A stretch of 64,000 bases of DNA from Bradyrhizobium sp. sGM-13 (GTDB lineage Bacteria > Pseudomonadota > Alphaproteobacteria > Rhizobiales > Xanthobacteraceae), in contig NZ_JAGWDK010000024.1 in NCBI RefSeq assembly GCF_018398875.1, forward strand, positions 39,635-103,634, read 5' to 3'. This document shows, piece after piece, positions 24,945 through 34,366 of the stretch (positions are counted from its first letter, which is position 1; every line of letters begins with the position of its first letter). The position numbers were made by a program, and so were the translations under genes. Under the pieces are notes generated by a model that saw nothing but the letters and a program-made list of their open reading frames with translations, did not search any database and was not told the DNA's origin.

Positions 24945-25682
24945 TCAGCTCTTCTCACCCGTCGGCGAGAACAGGTAGCCACCACCGCGGATGGTGCGGA
25001 TCACGGCGGGCTTGGTGGGATCGATTTCGATCTTGCGGCGGATACGCATGATGCGCAGATCGACGGCGCGGTCGAAGGCTTCGGCGTCGCGCGCATTTGC
25101 CAACTCCAACAGCCGCTCGCGCGACAACACCCGCTTCGGATTCGCCGCGAACACTTTCAAGAGGCCGAATTCGGAAGCCGTCAGCGGATGCTCGTTGCCT
25201 TCGTCGTCGCGGAGCGCCTGGGCTTCGAGGTCGAGCCATTTGGTGCCGAACCGCACCAGTTGTTCCTTCTCCGCCTTGGCCGTCGCGGGCTCGGGCGTCG
25301 CCGCCTTGGGCGGCGTGCTGCGGCGAAGCACCGAGCGGATGCGCGCCATCAGTTCGCGCAGCTCGCAGGGCTTTGCGATGTAGTCGTCGGCGCCGAGTTC
25401 GAGGCCGACGACACGGTCGATCGGGCTCGCGGTCGCCGTCAGCATGATGACGGGGACGTTGATGCGGCTCTTGAGGTCGCGAATGATCGAAAGCCCGTCT
25501 TCCTCGGGCATGTTGAGGTCGAGCACGACGAGGTCGGGCACGGCGTTCTCGATCTCCTTGCGCAGGCTCTTTCCGCCGTCGCACAAGGTGACGCCGAAGC
25601 CGTGCATCTTGAGGTAATCGCCGACCATCTCGCGGGCCGGCGCCTCGTCGTCGACGATGAAGATATGCGGGCTCTGGGTCAT
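24945..25682 (-). CDS. OmpR-family response regulator
   Basis: 245-residue two-domain regulator. The receiver domain has the acidic pair D11-D12 and phosphoacceptor D55 in LVVLDLNMP. The C-terminal winged helix (about 150-240) ends IRTIRGGGYLFSP, typical of OmpR/PhoB. Its start overlaps the stop of the upstream hybrid kinase (ATGA), so the pair is coupled and the kinase at 25679-27424 is the obvious phosphodonor. Confidence 0.92.
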   Translation of the reverse strand: MTQSPHIFIVDDEAPAREMVGDYLKMHGFGVTLCDGGKSLRKEIENAVPDLVVLDLNMPEEDGLSIIRDLKSRINVPVIMLTATASPIDRVVGLELGADDYIAKPCELRELMARIRSVLRRSTPPKAATPEPATAKAEKEQLVRFGTKWLDLEAQALRDDEGNEHPLTASEFGLLKVFAANPKRVLSRERLLELANARDAEAFDRAVDLRIMRIRRKIEIDPTKPAVIRTIRGGGYLFSPTGEKS

Positions 25683-27424
25683 GTCGTCACTGTCGCAGGC
25701 AGTGTAACCGTAAATGTCGATCCCTGCCCGGGTCCGGCACTTTCCGCAGTCACATGGCCGCCATGCATGTCGATAATACGTTTGACGATCGACAGGCCGA
25801 GGCCGGTCGAGCTTTCGCCGGCGGTCGGCTTGGCCGAGAGCCGCTGGAAGCGGCCGAACAGCCGGCCGAGATCCTCCGGCGAAAGGCCGGCGCCCTGGTC
25901 GGCGATGCGAATCACCGTGTCGCTGCCTTCATGGCTCACAGTGACCGTGATCTTGCCGCCGATCGGCGAATATTTGATGGCGTTGCTGACGAGGTTGTCG
26001 ATCGCCTCGCGGATCCGGTCGGCGTCGCACATGGTAACGATGTTCGGCGGGGCTGATACCGTGACGGCCTGCTGCTTGTTCACGGCCGAGGGCAGGTTGG
26101 AATCGGCGACCTCGGTGACGAGCGCGGCGACATCGACCGGCTCGCGGCGGATGGTGATGTCGAAGGCATCCGCCATCGCATCCGAAATCAGGTGATCGAC
26201 CATCGAGGTCAGGCGTTTGGTGGCATCCCTGATATGCTCGACCTGCGCGGTGACGTTCTCCTTCGGCGAGCCCGCGCCGATCAATTCGGTCAACATCTCG
26301 GTGCGGCCGAGGATCACGCCGAGCGGGTTCTTCAAATCGTGCGCCACGGTGCCGAGAATTTCGTTCTTGAAGCCGTTGGCGCGCTGCAGCCGCAGCCACT
26401 GCGCCGAAAGGCGGCGGTTGGCCTGCATCAGCGCGCGGGTGCGCTGGGCGACGCGGTCTTCGAGCTGGGTGTTGGCCTCATGCAGTTGGCGGTAGAGGAT
26501 GACGTTGTCGAACGCGATCGACAGCCGGCTGGAGAAAATCTCGACCAGCGCGCGGTCGGTGTCGGAAAGCTGGCGCTCGGCCTGCAACAGCACCACCACT
26601 TCGCGGCCGCTGCCGGTGCGCAAATACAGCACGCTGCGGTGATCGGCGAATTCGTTCTTGCGGCGCTGGAAGGCGGCCTCCACCATTTGCCGCAAATCCG
26701 GATCCAGCGCCTTGGAGCTGGTCGTGCCGATGAACCGGCTGTAACAGCCCGAGCCCGCCAGCACCGAGAATTCGCTCCCCGGGGCGCCGTCGTCGCGCAG
26801 CACCAGAATGCCGGCGCAGTCGACATTGAGCAGCGAGGCGAGCTGCGTCAGCACGCCTTCCGCCAGCCGCTGCATCGATTTGAAGTCGTAGAGGGTCGAG
26901 GCGGCGTCGATAATGATTTCAAGCCCGCGCCTTGTCTGCACCATGCGCTCGAGCTGCTGGTAGCTGCGCAGCGCCGCGGTCAGCGAGGTGAACAGCTTGT
27001 CGGCTGTCAGCTCGGTCTTGGCCTTGTAGTCGTTGATGTCGTACTGGACGATGACGCGGCGCTCGGGCGCCTGCCCGGGCTGGCCGGTGCGCAGGATGAT
27101 GCGGACGGTTTCGTTCTTGATCTCGTTGCGGATGTATTCGACCAGCTCCAGGCCCGCGACGTCGGTCTCCATGATGACGTCGAGCAGCACGGCCGCGACG
27201 TCCGGATTGTCGCGCATCAAGATGCGGCCTTCGGCCGCGGAATAGGCCGACAGGATCTCCAGGGTCGCGCCGTTGAGACTGTAGTCGCTGAGCGCAAAGC
27301 GCGTACCCTCGTGCACGGCGGCATCGTCGTCGATGACGGCGATCTTCCACTTGCGCGCGGACGAGTCCTCCGGAGCCATTCCGGTATCGTCGATCAGGTG
27401 GAGGACATCGTCCTGTTCGGCCAT
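25679..27424 (-). CDS. Hybrid histidine kinase, REC-DUF3369-HisKA-HATPase
   Basis: 581-residue cytoplasmic kinase without membrane spans. The N-terminal receiver (about 28-150, phosphoacceptor D82 in LLDVIMETD) is followed by DUF3369 (about 165-320), a HisKA domain with phosphorylatable H362 in VAHDLKNPLG, and an ATPase domain (N box DNLVSNAIKYS, G boxes ADQGAGLS and GLGLSIVKRI). The N-terminal receiver could accept phosphate from the membrane kinase encoded immediately upstream, whose gene overlaps this one by 31 bases. Confidence 0.92.
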   Translation of the reverse strand: MAEQDDVLHLIDDTGMAPEDSSARKWKIAVIDDDAAVHEGTRFALSDYSLNGATLEILSAYSAAEGRILMRDNPDVAAVLLDVIMETDVAGLELVEYIRNEIKNETVRIILRTGQPGQAPERRVIVQYDINDYKAKTELTADKLFTSLTAALRSYQQLERMVQTRRGLEIIIDAASTLYDFKSMQRLAEGVLTQLASLLNVDCAGILVLRDDGAPGSEFSVLAGSGCYSRFIGTTSSKALDPDLRQMVEAAFQRRKNEFADHRSVLYLRTGSGREVVVLLQAERQLSDTDRALVEIFSSRLSIAFDNVILYRQLHEANTQLEDRVAQRTRALMQANRRLSAQWLRLQRANGFKNEILGTVAHDLKNPLGVILGRTEMLTELIGAGSPKENVTAQVEHIRDATKRLTSMVDHLISDAMADAFDITIRREPVDVAALVTEVADSNLPSAVNKQQAVTVSAPPNIVTMCDADRIREAIDNLVSNAIKYSPIGGKITVTVSHEGSDTVIRIADQGAGLSPEDLGRLFGRFQRLSAKPTAGESSTGLGLSIVKRIIDMHGGHVTAESAGPGQGSTFTVTLPATVTT

Positions 27425-29493
27425 TGCGAGGTTCCGTCGGCTGCTGTCTGGTCTGTACTCGTGGATCCGCCAGTGGATACGCCTTTGGCGACTTTCGGCA
27501 TGATAATGCGGAAGGTGGTGCCTTGTCCCAGCCTTGACTCCAGCATCATCCGGCCGCCGAGCTGTTGAGTGACAAGATTATAGACGATATGCAAGCCCAG
27601 TCCGGTGCCGCCTTCGTTGCGGCGCGTCGTAAAGAACGGGTCGAATGCCTGCCGTTGCACGTCCGGCGTCATTCCGGCCCCGTTATCGGCAAAAATAATC
27701 TCGACATCGTCGCTGCCGCGCGCCCGGGCCGAGATCGCGATCGCGCCGGAGCGGCCGTCGGCAAAGGCATGATTGGCGGCATTGAGGAAAAGATTGGTTA
27801 ATATCTGGCCGTAGGAGCCGGGGTAGCCATCGATGACGAGCCCTTCCGGCACCTCGACCGACAGCGTGATCGCCGCCTTCTTCAACACCGGCCTTAAGCT
27901 CGCGACGATCTGGTCGGTGGCCTCGCTCAGGTTGAATTGCCGGCGCTCGGCGTGCGAGCGGTCGACCGCCACCTGCTTGAACGACTGGATCAGCTCGCCG
28001 GCGCGGTGCAGGTTCGCCACCAGTTGCCCTGCTGCGTCGCGCGAGCTCTTGACGAACTCGTCGAGCTTGGAGCGACGGAGCGGCTCGGTCCGCAACTCTG
28101 ACTCGAAGGTTTCAGCCCGGCGCGCAAAGCTCGACGCCACCGTAAGGCTGATGCCGATCGGGTTGTTCACCTCATGGGCGACGCCGGCGACTAGCCCGCC
28201 GAGCGCCGCCAGCCGCTCGGCGTCAATCAGGTTCTGCTGCGCGGTGTTGAGCTCGAGCAGCGCGCTCTCGGCTCTTTCCTTCGAGGCGCGCAGTTCGTCC
28301 TCGGTCTTGCGCTTGGCGATGGCGTTTTCGCGGAAGACGTCCACCGCACGCGCCATGGCGCCGACTTCGTCCCTGGCCGTGGTGCCCTGCACGCGGCGAT
28401 CGTAATTTCCCGACGTGATTGCATGCATCGCCGCCAGGATCTGCTGCAGCGGCAGACGGATCGAGAGCGCGATCAAGACGCCGGCGGAAAGGATGATGCC
28501 GAGGAACATCACGGCGATCGACAGCACCCGGCGCGAGATGCCTGACAGCGTCTTGTCAAACGTCTCCTGCGCCTTTTGCTCGCGCTGGCGCATCTTGTCC
28601 GATAGCTCGTCGATAACAGCAATAGCCTCGGCCTGGCTGGCATCGATGGTATTGCGCAACAGTTCGGTCCGGACCGCGAGTTGTTCGGTCAGTTTGGCCA
28701 TGCCCTCGCGCAGCGCCACGGTCCGGGCCTGCAACCTCGTGAGCGCCATGCGCTGCAAATCATTATCTGCCAGATCGGTCATCACCGGGATGGTCTTCTC
28801 GATCGTCTCGGTATTCCTGCGGGCGTCCTCGGCGGAGCCTGAAGCGGGCGACAGGTAATATGCGTTGGCGGCAACCAGCATGGCCGTAAACGCCTCGCGC
28901 GATCTGCCGAGCGCGGGCCAGATCTGCGCGTCGCGATGTCCGGTGGCGCCTTCGATGATCGAATACAGCCCGGCCATTTCCCGGGCCGGTCCCAGCACCT
29001 GCTGCTCATAGGTCTTGGTGATGGTGGCCTGCACCGCGCGCAATTCGCCGAAGCCGTTGAGGAAACGGTCGGTGACCTGTTCGAGCCGCTCGACTGATCC
29101 CGATAGCATCGGGTCGTTCGAGGCGCGCGTTGTGAGCGTGCCCAGCACGGCCTCGCGCAGCAGCAGGATCTCGGCGAACAGCTCAGGGCTCGGCTGGTTG
29201 ATGTAGCGGTGGATCAGGTTCTGCAGCCGGCTGGTTTCGCTTTCGAGGTGCGCCAGGATCTTGTCTGACTCCCGCACCTGCCGGACGTCGTCCCACGCAG
29301 AGCCCAGCACGTTGGCGCCGTTCCAGATCAAGACGGCGAGCACCATGACGACGGCGGAGTTCAATCCCGCGATCGACAGAATCCGCCATCGGATCGGCAC
29401 CGCGCGGAGCCATTGGACGACGCGAAAGCGCCCGCGCGCGGCGAGGCTCGCCGGCCGTTGCGCTGGTCGCTGCTGTTGCGGCGCGCCGGTCAA
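27394..29493 (-). CDS. Membrane sensor histidine kinase
   Basis: About 699 residues from TTG 29493, which has GGAG five bases upstream and overlaps the preceding small frame's stop (TTGA). Two membrane spans (about 37-60 and 323-344) flank a helical periplasmic sensor; a HAMP region and coiled coil follow. The H box is AGVAHEVNNPIG (H440) and the ATPase has NLFLNAANHAF, DNGAGM and GTGLGLHIV. There is no receiver of its own; the downstream kinase carries one. An open frame extends to 29823, but that extension overlaps the putative small gene. Confidence 0.85.
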   Translation of the reverse strand: MTGAPQQQRPAQRPASLAARGRFRVVQWLRAVPIRWRILSIAGLNSAVVMVLAVLIWNGANVLGSAWDDVRQVRESDKILAHLESETSRLQNLIHRYINQPSPELFAEILLLREAVLGTLTTRASNDPMLSGSVERLEQVTDRFLNGFGELRAVQATITKTYEQQVLGPAREMAGLYSIIEGATGHRDAQIWPALGRSREAFTAMLVAANAYYLSPASGSAEDARRNTETIEKTIPVMTDLADNDLQRMALTRLQARTVALREGMAKLTEQLAVRTELLRNTIDASQAEAIAVIDELSDKMRQREQKAQETFDKTLSGISRRVLSIAVMFLGIILSAGVLIALSIRLPLQQILAAMHAITSGNYDRRVQGTTARDEVGAMARAVDVFRENAIAKRKTEDELRASKERAESALLELNTAQQNLIDAERLAALGGLVAGVAHEVNNPIGISLTVASSFARRAETFESELRTEPLRRSKLDEFVKSSRDAAGQLVANLHRAGELIQSFKQVAVDRSHAERRQFNLSEATDQIVASLRPVLKKAAITLSVEVPEGLVIDGYPGSYGQILTNLFLNAANHAFADGRSGAIAISARARGSDDVEIIFADNGAGMTPDVQRQAFDPFFTTRRNEGGTGLGLHIVYNLVTQQLGGRMMLESRLGQGTTFRIIMPKVAKGVSTGGSTSTDQTAADGTSQWPNRTMSST

Positions 29494-29771
29494 ATCCACT
29501 CCACTCTGCGAAGGCGCCCGACCAATAACGGCGCCACCGTCCCGATCAATGCAACGTTGGTACGGTGGAGATCCATCGCTCCGGTCCAGGTCTGTCCGGG
29601 ACGGTCCTGTTCCGCGCCGAACGGGCGGGAATGGAACATTTCGACCCGATGCCTGTCGTTTCGGGGATCGGCGGCAGGGAATCCGCGCGCAAAAATGCCC
29701 GTTGAAACCGCCGTAAGCAACAGCGCGACAACAAGCACCAAGGTCCGCGAAAAGTTGGCGCGGCGATACAC
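29490..29771 (-). CDS. Putative small exported protein coupled to the sensor kinase
   Basis: 93-residue frame from GTG 29771, ten bases after AAGGGGA. It begins with a signal-like stretch (RTLVLVVALLLTAVSTGIFA), followed by a charged, histidine-containing tail with a second hydrophobic patch (VALIGTVAPLLVG). Its TGA overlaps the TTG start of the kinase. I do not recognise a family. If real it could be an accessory sensor protein; if not, the kinase N-terminus is longer than annotated here. Confidence 0.4.
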   Translation of the reverse strand: MYRRANFSRTLVLVVALLLTAVSTGIFARGFPAADPRNDRHRVEMFHSRPFGAEQDRPGQTWTGAMDLHRTNVALIGTVAPLLVGRLRRVEWI

Positions 29772-30026
29772 AGGCGACAAATCCCCTTAGAGATGGAGTC
29801 TGCAGCGGGGAGAAAAGGTTCAACGCAATTTTAGCAGAATTTGCCGATGCTTGGCTATTGGTAGCATGGCGGTGCGGGGCCTATCCTGGGGTTATCCTGA
29901 TGCGCCGGCTGCAATCTTTAATTGTGCATTGCAGTGATGCCGGCGGATTGAAACCGCGGTCGCACGGATTTATGAGGGCGCGGCGAACGGGTACATCGCT
30001 CGCGCGGCAGAGCAGGGTGATCACCG

Positions 30027-31349
30027 GTGAAATCGGCCTTGAGGTTCTTGCAACTCGCAGCGCTCGCCGCCACGGCGCTTGCGTCCCCCGCCCACGCCGC
30101 CACCGAGATCATGTGGTGGCACGCGATGTCGGGGGAACTCGGCAAGCAGCTCGAGAAGCTGGCGGCCGATTTCAATGCATCGCAGTCCGACTACCGGATC
30201 GTGCCGACCTACAAGGGCAACTACACCGCGACGGTGACGGCGGCGATCTTCGCATTCCGATCGCGAAGCCAGCCGGCCATCGTGCAGGTCAACGAGATCG
30301 CCACCGCAACCATGATGGCGGCAAAAGGCGCGATCTATCCGGTGTTCGAATTGATGCGCGACCAGTCAGAGCCGTTCTCGCCGGAGGCCTATCTGCCGGC
30401 CATAACCGGCTATTATTCCGACGTCGCCGGCAACATGCTCTCGTTCCCGTTCAATGTCTCGACCCCGATCCTCTACTACAACAAGGATCTGTTCCGCGCC
30501 GCGGGCCTCGACCCTGAGGTGGCGCCGAAGACCTGGGTCGAGGTCGGCGCCGCGGCGAAGCGCCTGCGTGCGGCCGGCTCGCCCTGCGGGCTCACCACAT
30601 CCTGGCCGTCTTGGGTCCATGTCGAGAATTTTTCCGCCTTCCACAGTCTGCCGCTGGCGACCCGGGGCAACGGCTTTGGCGGTCTCGATGCCGAGCTGAC
30701 CTTCAACAATCCGGACGTGGTTCGGCACATCGCGCAACTCGCGGAGTGGCAGGCGACGAAAGTTTTCGACTATGGCGGCCGCGGGGAATTGGCCGAGCCG
30801 CGCTTTCAAAAGGGCGAATGCGCCATCTTCATCGGCTCTTCCGGGACACGCGCCGACATCAAGGCCAATTCCAAATTCGAGATCGGCTACGGCATGATCC
30901 CATACCGGCCCGATATCGCCGGCGCCCCGCAAAACTCGATCCTCGGTGGCGCCACGCTATGGGTGCTGCGCGACCGGCCGCGCGCCGAATATTCCGGGGT
31001 GGCGCGGTTCTTCGCCTATCTCTCCAAGCCCGAGGTTCAGGCCGCCTGGCACCAGAACACTGGTTATCTGCCGATCACCCGCGCCGCTTTCGATCTCACC
31101 CGCACGCAGGGATTCTACGATCGCAATCCGGGCACTGCGATCGGAATCGAGCAGATGACCCTAAAGCCGCCGACCGAGCATTCGAAGGGAATCCGGCTCG
31201 GCTCCTTTGTGCTGATCCGCGACGCCATCGAGGACGAGCTGGAGCACGTCTTCGGCGGCAAGCGCACTGCGCAAGCAGCACTCGACGCAGCCGTCGAGCG
31301 CGGCAACCGCCTGCTGCGCCAGTTCGAGCGGGCCAATCCGGATCGGTAA
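30027..31349 (+). CDS. ugpB: sn-Glycerol-3-phosphate ABC binding protein (UgpB-like), orphan
   Basis: 440-residue extracellular solute-binding protein, family 1, with a signal peptide ending PAHA-ATE. The diagnostic stretches match UgpB (IMWWHAMSGELGKQLEKLAADFN, VPTYKGNYTATVTAAI, VQVNEIATATMMAAKGAI). The start is GTG 30027. No ugpA, ugpE or ugpC is adjacent. It is transcribed divergently from the kinase operon. Confidence 0.88.
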   Translation: MKSALRFLQLAALAATALASPAHAATEIMWWHAMSGELGKQLEKLAADFNASQSDYRIVPTYKGNYTATVTAAIFAFRSRSQPAIVQVNEIATATMMAAKGAIYPVFELMRDQSEPFSPEAYLPAITGYYSDVAGNMLSFPFNVSTPILYYNKDLFRAAGLDPEVAPKTWVEVGAAAKRLRAAGSPCGLTTSWPSWVHVENFSAFHSLPLATRGNGFGGLDAELTFNNPDVVRHIAQLAEWQATKVFDYGGRGELAEPRFQKGECAIFIGSSGTRADIKANSKFEIGYGMIPYRPDIAGAPQNSILGGATLWVLRDRPRAEYSGVARFFAYLSKPEVQAAWHQNTGYLPITRAAFDLTRTQGFYDRNPGTAIGIEQMTLKPPTEHSKGIRLGSFVLIRDAIEDELEHVFGGKRTAQAALDAAVERGNRLLRQFERANPDR

Positions 31350-31434
31350 TCTCATCGCCGTCATCGCGGGCCAACGGGTCGCGTGAATGCGCCCCGTTGG
31401 CCCGCAATGACGACAAACAAGGTTCAGTGCCCGC

Positions 31435-32385
31435 ATGACCGCATCACTACCGACATTCACAGACTACGAGCCCTTCCGTGCCTTTCGCGCCGATCCGGCG
31501 CAATGGCTGCCGATCGCGCGCGATATCGCCCGCGGCCATGGCCTGGCGTGCGCAGCGCCGCACGTCTTCTCCACCGGCACCAATCTCGTCATTGCCCTCG
31601 ACGAAAAGCTCATCCTCAAAATCTTCCCGCCATTTCTTCGCGCCCAATTCGTTTCGGAACGTGGCGCGCTCGCGCAGCTTCGCGGACGGCTTCGTGTCGC
31701 GATTCCCGAAATCGTCGTCGAAGGCGAGCGCGATGGCTGGCCATATCTCGTCATCACGCGGCTGTCAGGCGTGTTGGGCGCGGATGCCTGGCCATCGCTG
31801 CCGGAAGCGGACAAGGAGCGCGTGCTTGCCGAAGTTGGCGAGACCATCGCCGAGGTGCAGCGCGTCGCCGTTGGACCGCTCGCCTCGGTCGAGCCGGGCT
31901 GGGACATCTTCATGCGTGGACAGATCGAGGGATGCCGCGCCCGGCACGCGCGTCTCGGATTGCCGCAGAAATTTCTCGACGGCTTGGACGATTTGCTGCG
32001 CGATGCGAGCTCGCTCGTCGCGCTGGAGGGGCCAGCGGTGATCCTGACCGGCGAATACATTCCGGAGAACTTCCTGCTGAGCCGCAGCGGTCCGGGTTGG
32101 CATCTCGCGGGGCTGATCGATTTCGGCGACGTGATGACGGGCAGGCGCGAGTATGACCTGCTTGGCCCCAGCGCCTTCATGACCGCAGGCATGCCGCGGC
32201 GGGTGCGAAGCCTGTTCGAGGGTTTTGGATATTCAGCCGCGGATATCAATCGTGACCTGAAGCGGCGGCTGATGGTGCTGATGCTGCTGCACCGGGCCAG
32301 CGACCTCAGGAAGATCTGCATCGAGGGGTGGCAGGAGAGGGCCACTAACCTCTGCGAATTGCAGGATCTGCTCTGGCCAATCTGA
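31435..32385 (+). CDS. Aminoglycoside phosphotransferase-fold protein with altered catalytic loop
   Basis: 316-residue APH/choline-kinase-like protein. The N-lobe lysine is K62 in LILKIF and the metal-binding motif is LIDFGD (227-232). The catalytic-loop motif normally reading HGDLxxxN is LTGEYIPENFLL (204-215): the asparagine (N212) is kept but His-Gly-Asp is replaced by Thr-Gly-Glu. The substrate is unknown and it should not be read as a resistance gene. It stands alone between two binding-protein genes. Confidence 0.8.
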   Translation: MTASLPTFTDYEPFRAFRADPAQWLPIARDIARGHGLACAAPHVFSTGTNLVIALDEKLILKIFPPFLRAQFVSERGALAQLRGRLRVAIPEIVVEGERDGWPYLVITRLSGVLGADAWPSLPEADKERVLAEVGETIAEVQRVAVGPLASVEPGWDIFMRGQIEGCRARHARLGLPQKFLDGLDDLLRDASSLVALEGPAVILTGEYIPENFLLSRSGPGWHLAGLIDFGDVMTGRREYDLLGPSAFMTAGMPRRVRSLFEGFGYSAADINRDLKRRLMVLMLLHRASDLRKICIEGWQERATNLCELQDLLWPI

Positions 32386-32418
32386 GCGTCGCCCAGCAAC
32401 GCGGCGCACAGGATTTCT

Positions 32419-32433
32419 GCTCATTTTATGAGC
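32419..32433. terminator. Perfect hairpin after the APH-fold gene
   Basis: GCTCAT-TTT-ATGAGC, 34 bases beyond the stop at 32385. The stem is short and no T-run follows, so terminator function is uncertain; it could instead be a regulator site for the downstream transporter operon. Confidence 0.35.
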
Positions 32434-32445
32434 AAGTATGTATCT

Positions 32446-32455
32446 TTGTATGCAA
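32446..32455. promoter_or_regulatory. Candidate GntR (FCD-type) operator upstream of transporter operon
   Basis: TTGTATGCAA matches the TTGT-NN-ACAA pattern common for FCD-type GntR regulators with one mismatch. A perfect version, TTGTGTACAA, is at 43064-43073 upstream of allophanate hydrolase. Both would be served by the GntR gene at 40354. This is pattern matching only. Confidence 0.4.
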
Positions 32456-32615
32456 TCCATCGCTGTGCCGTATCCCGGACGCCGATTCGCTTCGGATGCA
32501 TTCACCAGCAATATCAATAAGTTTGGTGTGAAAGTAAGCTTTCCTTAGGCATTGGCACGAACCTTGCGATTCCAGCTCCAAAGCCGTTTTCCCCTCGGGC
32601 GTTGGAGCATCACCC

Positions 32616-34238
32616 ATGAAGCGTCGCGATTTCCTCAAATCCGTGTCGGGGCTTGCGGCTGCCGGCGCGCTCACGCCGGCCCCGGCGGTCTGGTCCTCCG
32701 CCAAGGCGCAAGCGCGGTCGGAAACGCTGCTCATCGTCTCCGAAAGCGGCCCCAACAATCTCGACATTCACGGCGTCGGCACCAACGTGCCCGGCTATGA
32801 GGTGTCGTGGAATTGCTACGACCGCCTGATCAGCCACGAGATGAAGAGCGGTCCGGGCGGCGTGCCGTATTACGACCGCGACAAGTTCAAGCCCGAGCTC
32901 GCCGAAGACATGAATGTCGGCGACATGTCGGTGACCTTCAAATTGAAGAAGAACGCGAAATTCCATGACGGCGCGCCGGTCACGGCGAAGGACGTCAAAT
33001 GGTCGCTGGATCGCGCTGTCAGCGTCGGCGGCTTTCCGACGTTCCAGATGGGCGCGGGCTCGCTGACCAAGACCGAGCAGTTCGTCGTCGTCGACGACAG
33101 CACGGTGCGGATCGATTTCGCCAAGAAGGACCGCCTCACCATCCCCGATCTCGCGGTCATCGTGCCCTGCATCGTCAATTCCGAACTGGTGAAGAAGAGC
33201 GCCACCGAGAAGGATCCATGGGGTCTCGAATACACCAAGCAGCAGACCGCGGGCTCCGGCGCCTACAAGGTGGTGAAGTGGACGGCCGGCACCGAAGTCA
33301 TCATGGAGCGCAACGACGCGTGGGCCGGCGGTCCCCTGCCGAAGGTCAAGCGCGTGATCTGGCGCATGGTGCCGCAGGCCGGCAACCGCCGCGCATTGCT
33401 GGAGCGCGGCGATGCCGACATCTCCTACGATCTGCCGAACAAGGATTTCGTCGAGCTGAAGGACAGCGGCAAGCTCAATATCGTATCGGTGCCGTATTCC
33501 AACGGCGTCCAGTATATCGGCATGAACGTCAAGATCGCGCCGTTCGACAACGTCAAGGTCCGCGAGGCCGTCGCCTGCGCGATTCCCTATCAGAAGATCA
33601 TGGATGCGGTGCTGTTCGGCCTGGCCAAGCCGATGTTCGGCGCCGCAGCCGACAAGGCGACTGAGGTGGCCTGGCCGCAGCCGACCAAATACGTCACCGA
33701 TATCGCAAAAGCCAAGGCATTGCTGGCGGAAGCCGGCCACCCCAACGGTTTTGAGACCACGCTGTCGTTCGACTTAGGCTTCGCCGGCGTCAACGAGCCG
33801 CTCTGCATTCTGGTGCAGGAGAGCCTGGCGCAAATCGGCATCAAGACCACGATCAACAAGATCCCCGGCGCCAACTGGCGCACCGAACTGAACAAGAAGG
33901 TGCTGCCGCTCTACACCAACGTGTTCTCCGGCTGGCTCGACTATCCCGAATATTTCTTCATCTGGTGCTACGACGGCAAGAATTCGATCTTCAACACCAT
34001 GAGCTACCAGTCGAAGGCGATGGACGAATTCATCCACGGCGCCGTCGACGCCGCGGCAATCGGCAACGCCGCAAAGTACGATGCCGACGTCAAAGGCTTC
34101 GTCGACCTCGCCTTCAAGGACATCCCGCGCATTCCGCTGTATCAGCCCTACGTCAACGTCGCGATGCAGAAGAACGTATCCGGCTATCAATACTGGTTCC
34201 ACCGGAGGCTGGATTACCGCGCGCTGGTGAAGGCGTGA
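32616..34238 (+). CDS. Dipeptide-type ABC transporter substrate-binding protein
   Basis: 540-residue family-5 extracellular solute-binding protein. It has a Tat-type leader (MKRRDFLKSVSGLAAAGAL) and the family blocks FKLKKNAKFHDGAPVTAKDVKWSLDRA and TAGSGAYKVVKW. It is the first gene of an operon with two permeases and a double ATPase, and continues into urea-derivative hydrolase genes, so the cargo is more likely a ureide or amide than a peptide. Confidence 0.88.
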   Translation: MKRRDFLKSVSGLAAAGALTPAPAVWSSAKAQARSETLLIVSESGPNNLDIHGVGTNVPGYEVSWNCYDRLISHEMKSGPGGVPYYDRDKFKPELAEDMNVGDMSVTFKLKKNAKFHDGAPVTAKDVKWSLDRAVSVGGFPTFQMGAGSLTKTEQFVVVDDSTVRIDFAKKDRLTIPDLAVIVPCIVNSELVKKSATEKDPWGLEYTKQQTAGSGAYKVVKWTAGTEVIMERNDAWAGGPLPKVKRVIWRMVPQAGNRRALLERGDADISYDLPNKDFVELKDSGKLNIVSVPYSNGVQYIGMNVKIAPFDNVKVREAVACAIPYQKIMDAVLFGLAKPMFGAAADKATEVAWPQPTKYVTDIAKAKALLAEAGHPNGFETTLSFDLGFAGVNEPLCILVQESLAQIGIKTTINKIPGANWRTELNKKVLPLYTNVFSGWLDYPEYFFIWCYDGKNSIFNTMSYQSKAMDEFIHGAVDAAAIGNAAKYDADVKGFVDLAFKDIPRIPLYQPYVNVAMQKNVSGYQYWFHRRLDYRALVKA

Positions 34239-34366
34239 ATTGTCATGCTGCGTGCGAGTGAAACACTGGCTTGCTCCACTGTCTCTCCATCCAGTGAGGG
34301 ACGCACCGGTCTCTCACTCCGAGCAGTGCGTGTGGCAGCGCCTTCTTCCATCGCCGGGAGCCGATC

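Noticed and set aside
26192..27568. 458-codon plus-strand frame opposite the hybrid histidine kinase
   Set aside because: There is no recognisable domain and its composition is biased; the opposite strand has full REC, HisKA and ATPase motifs.
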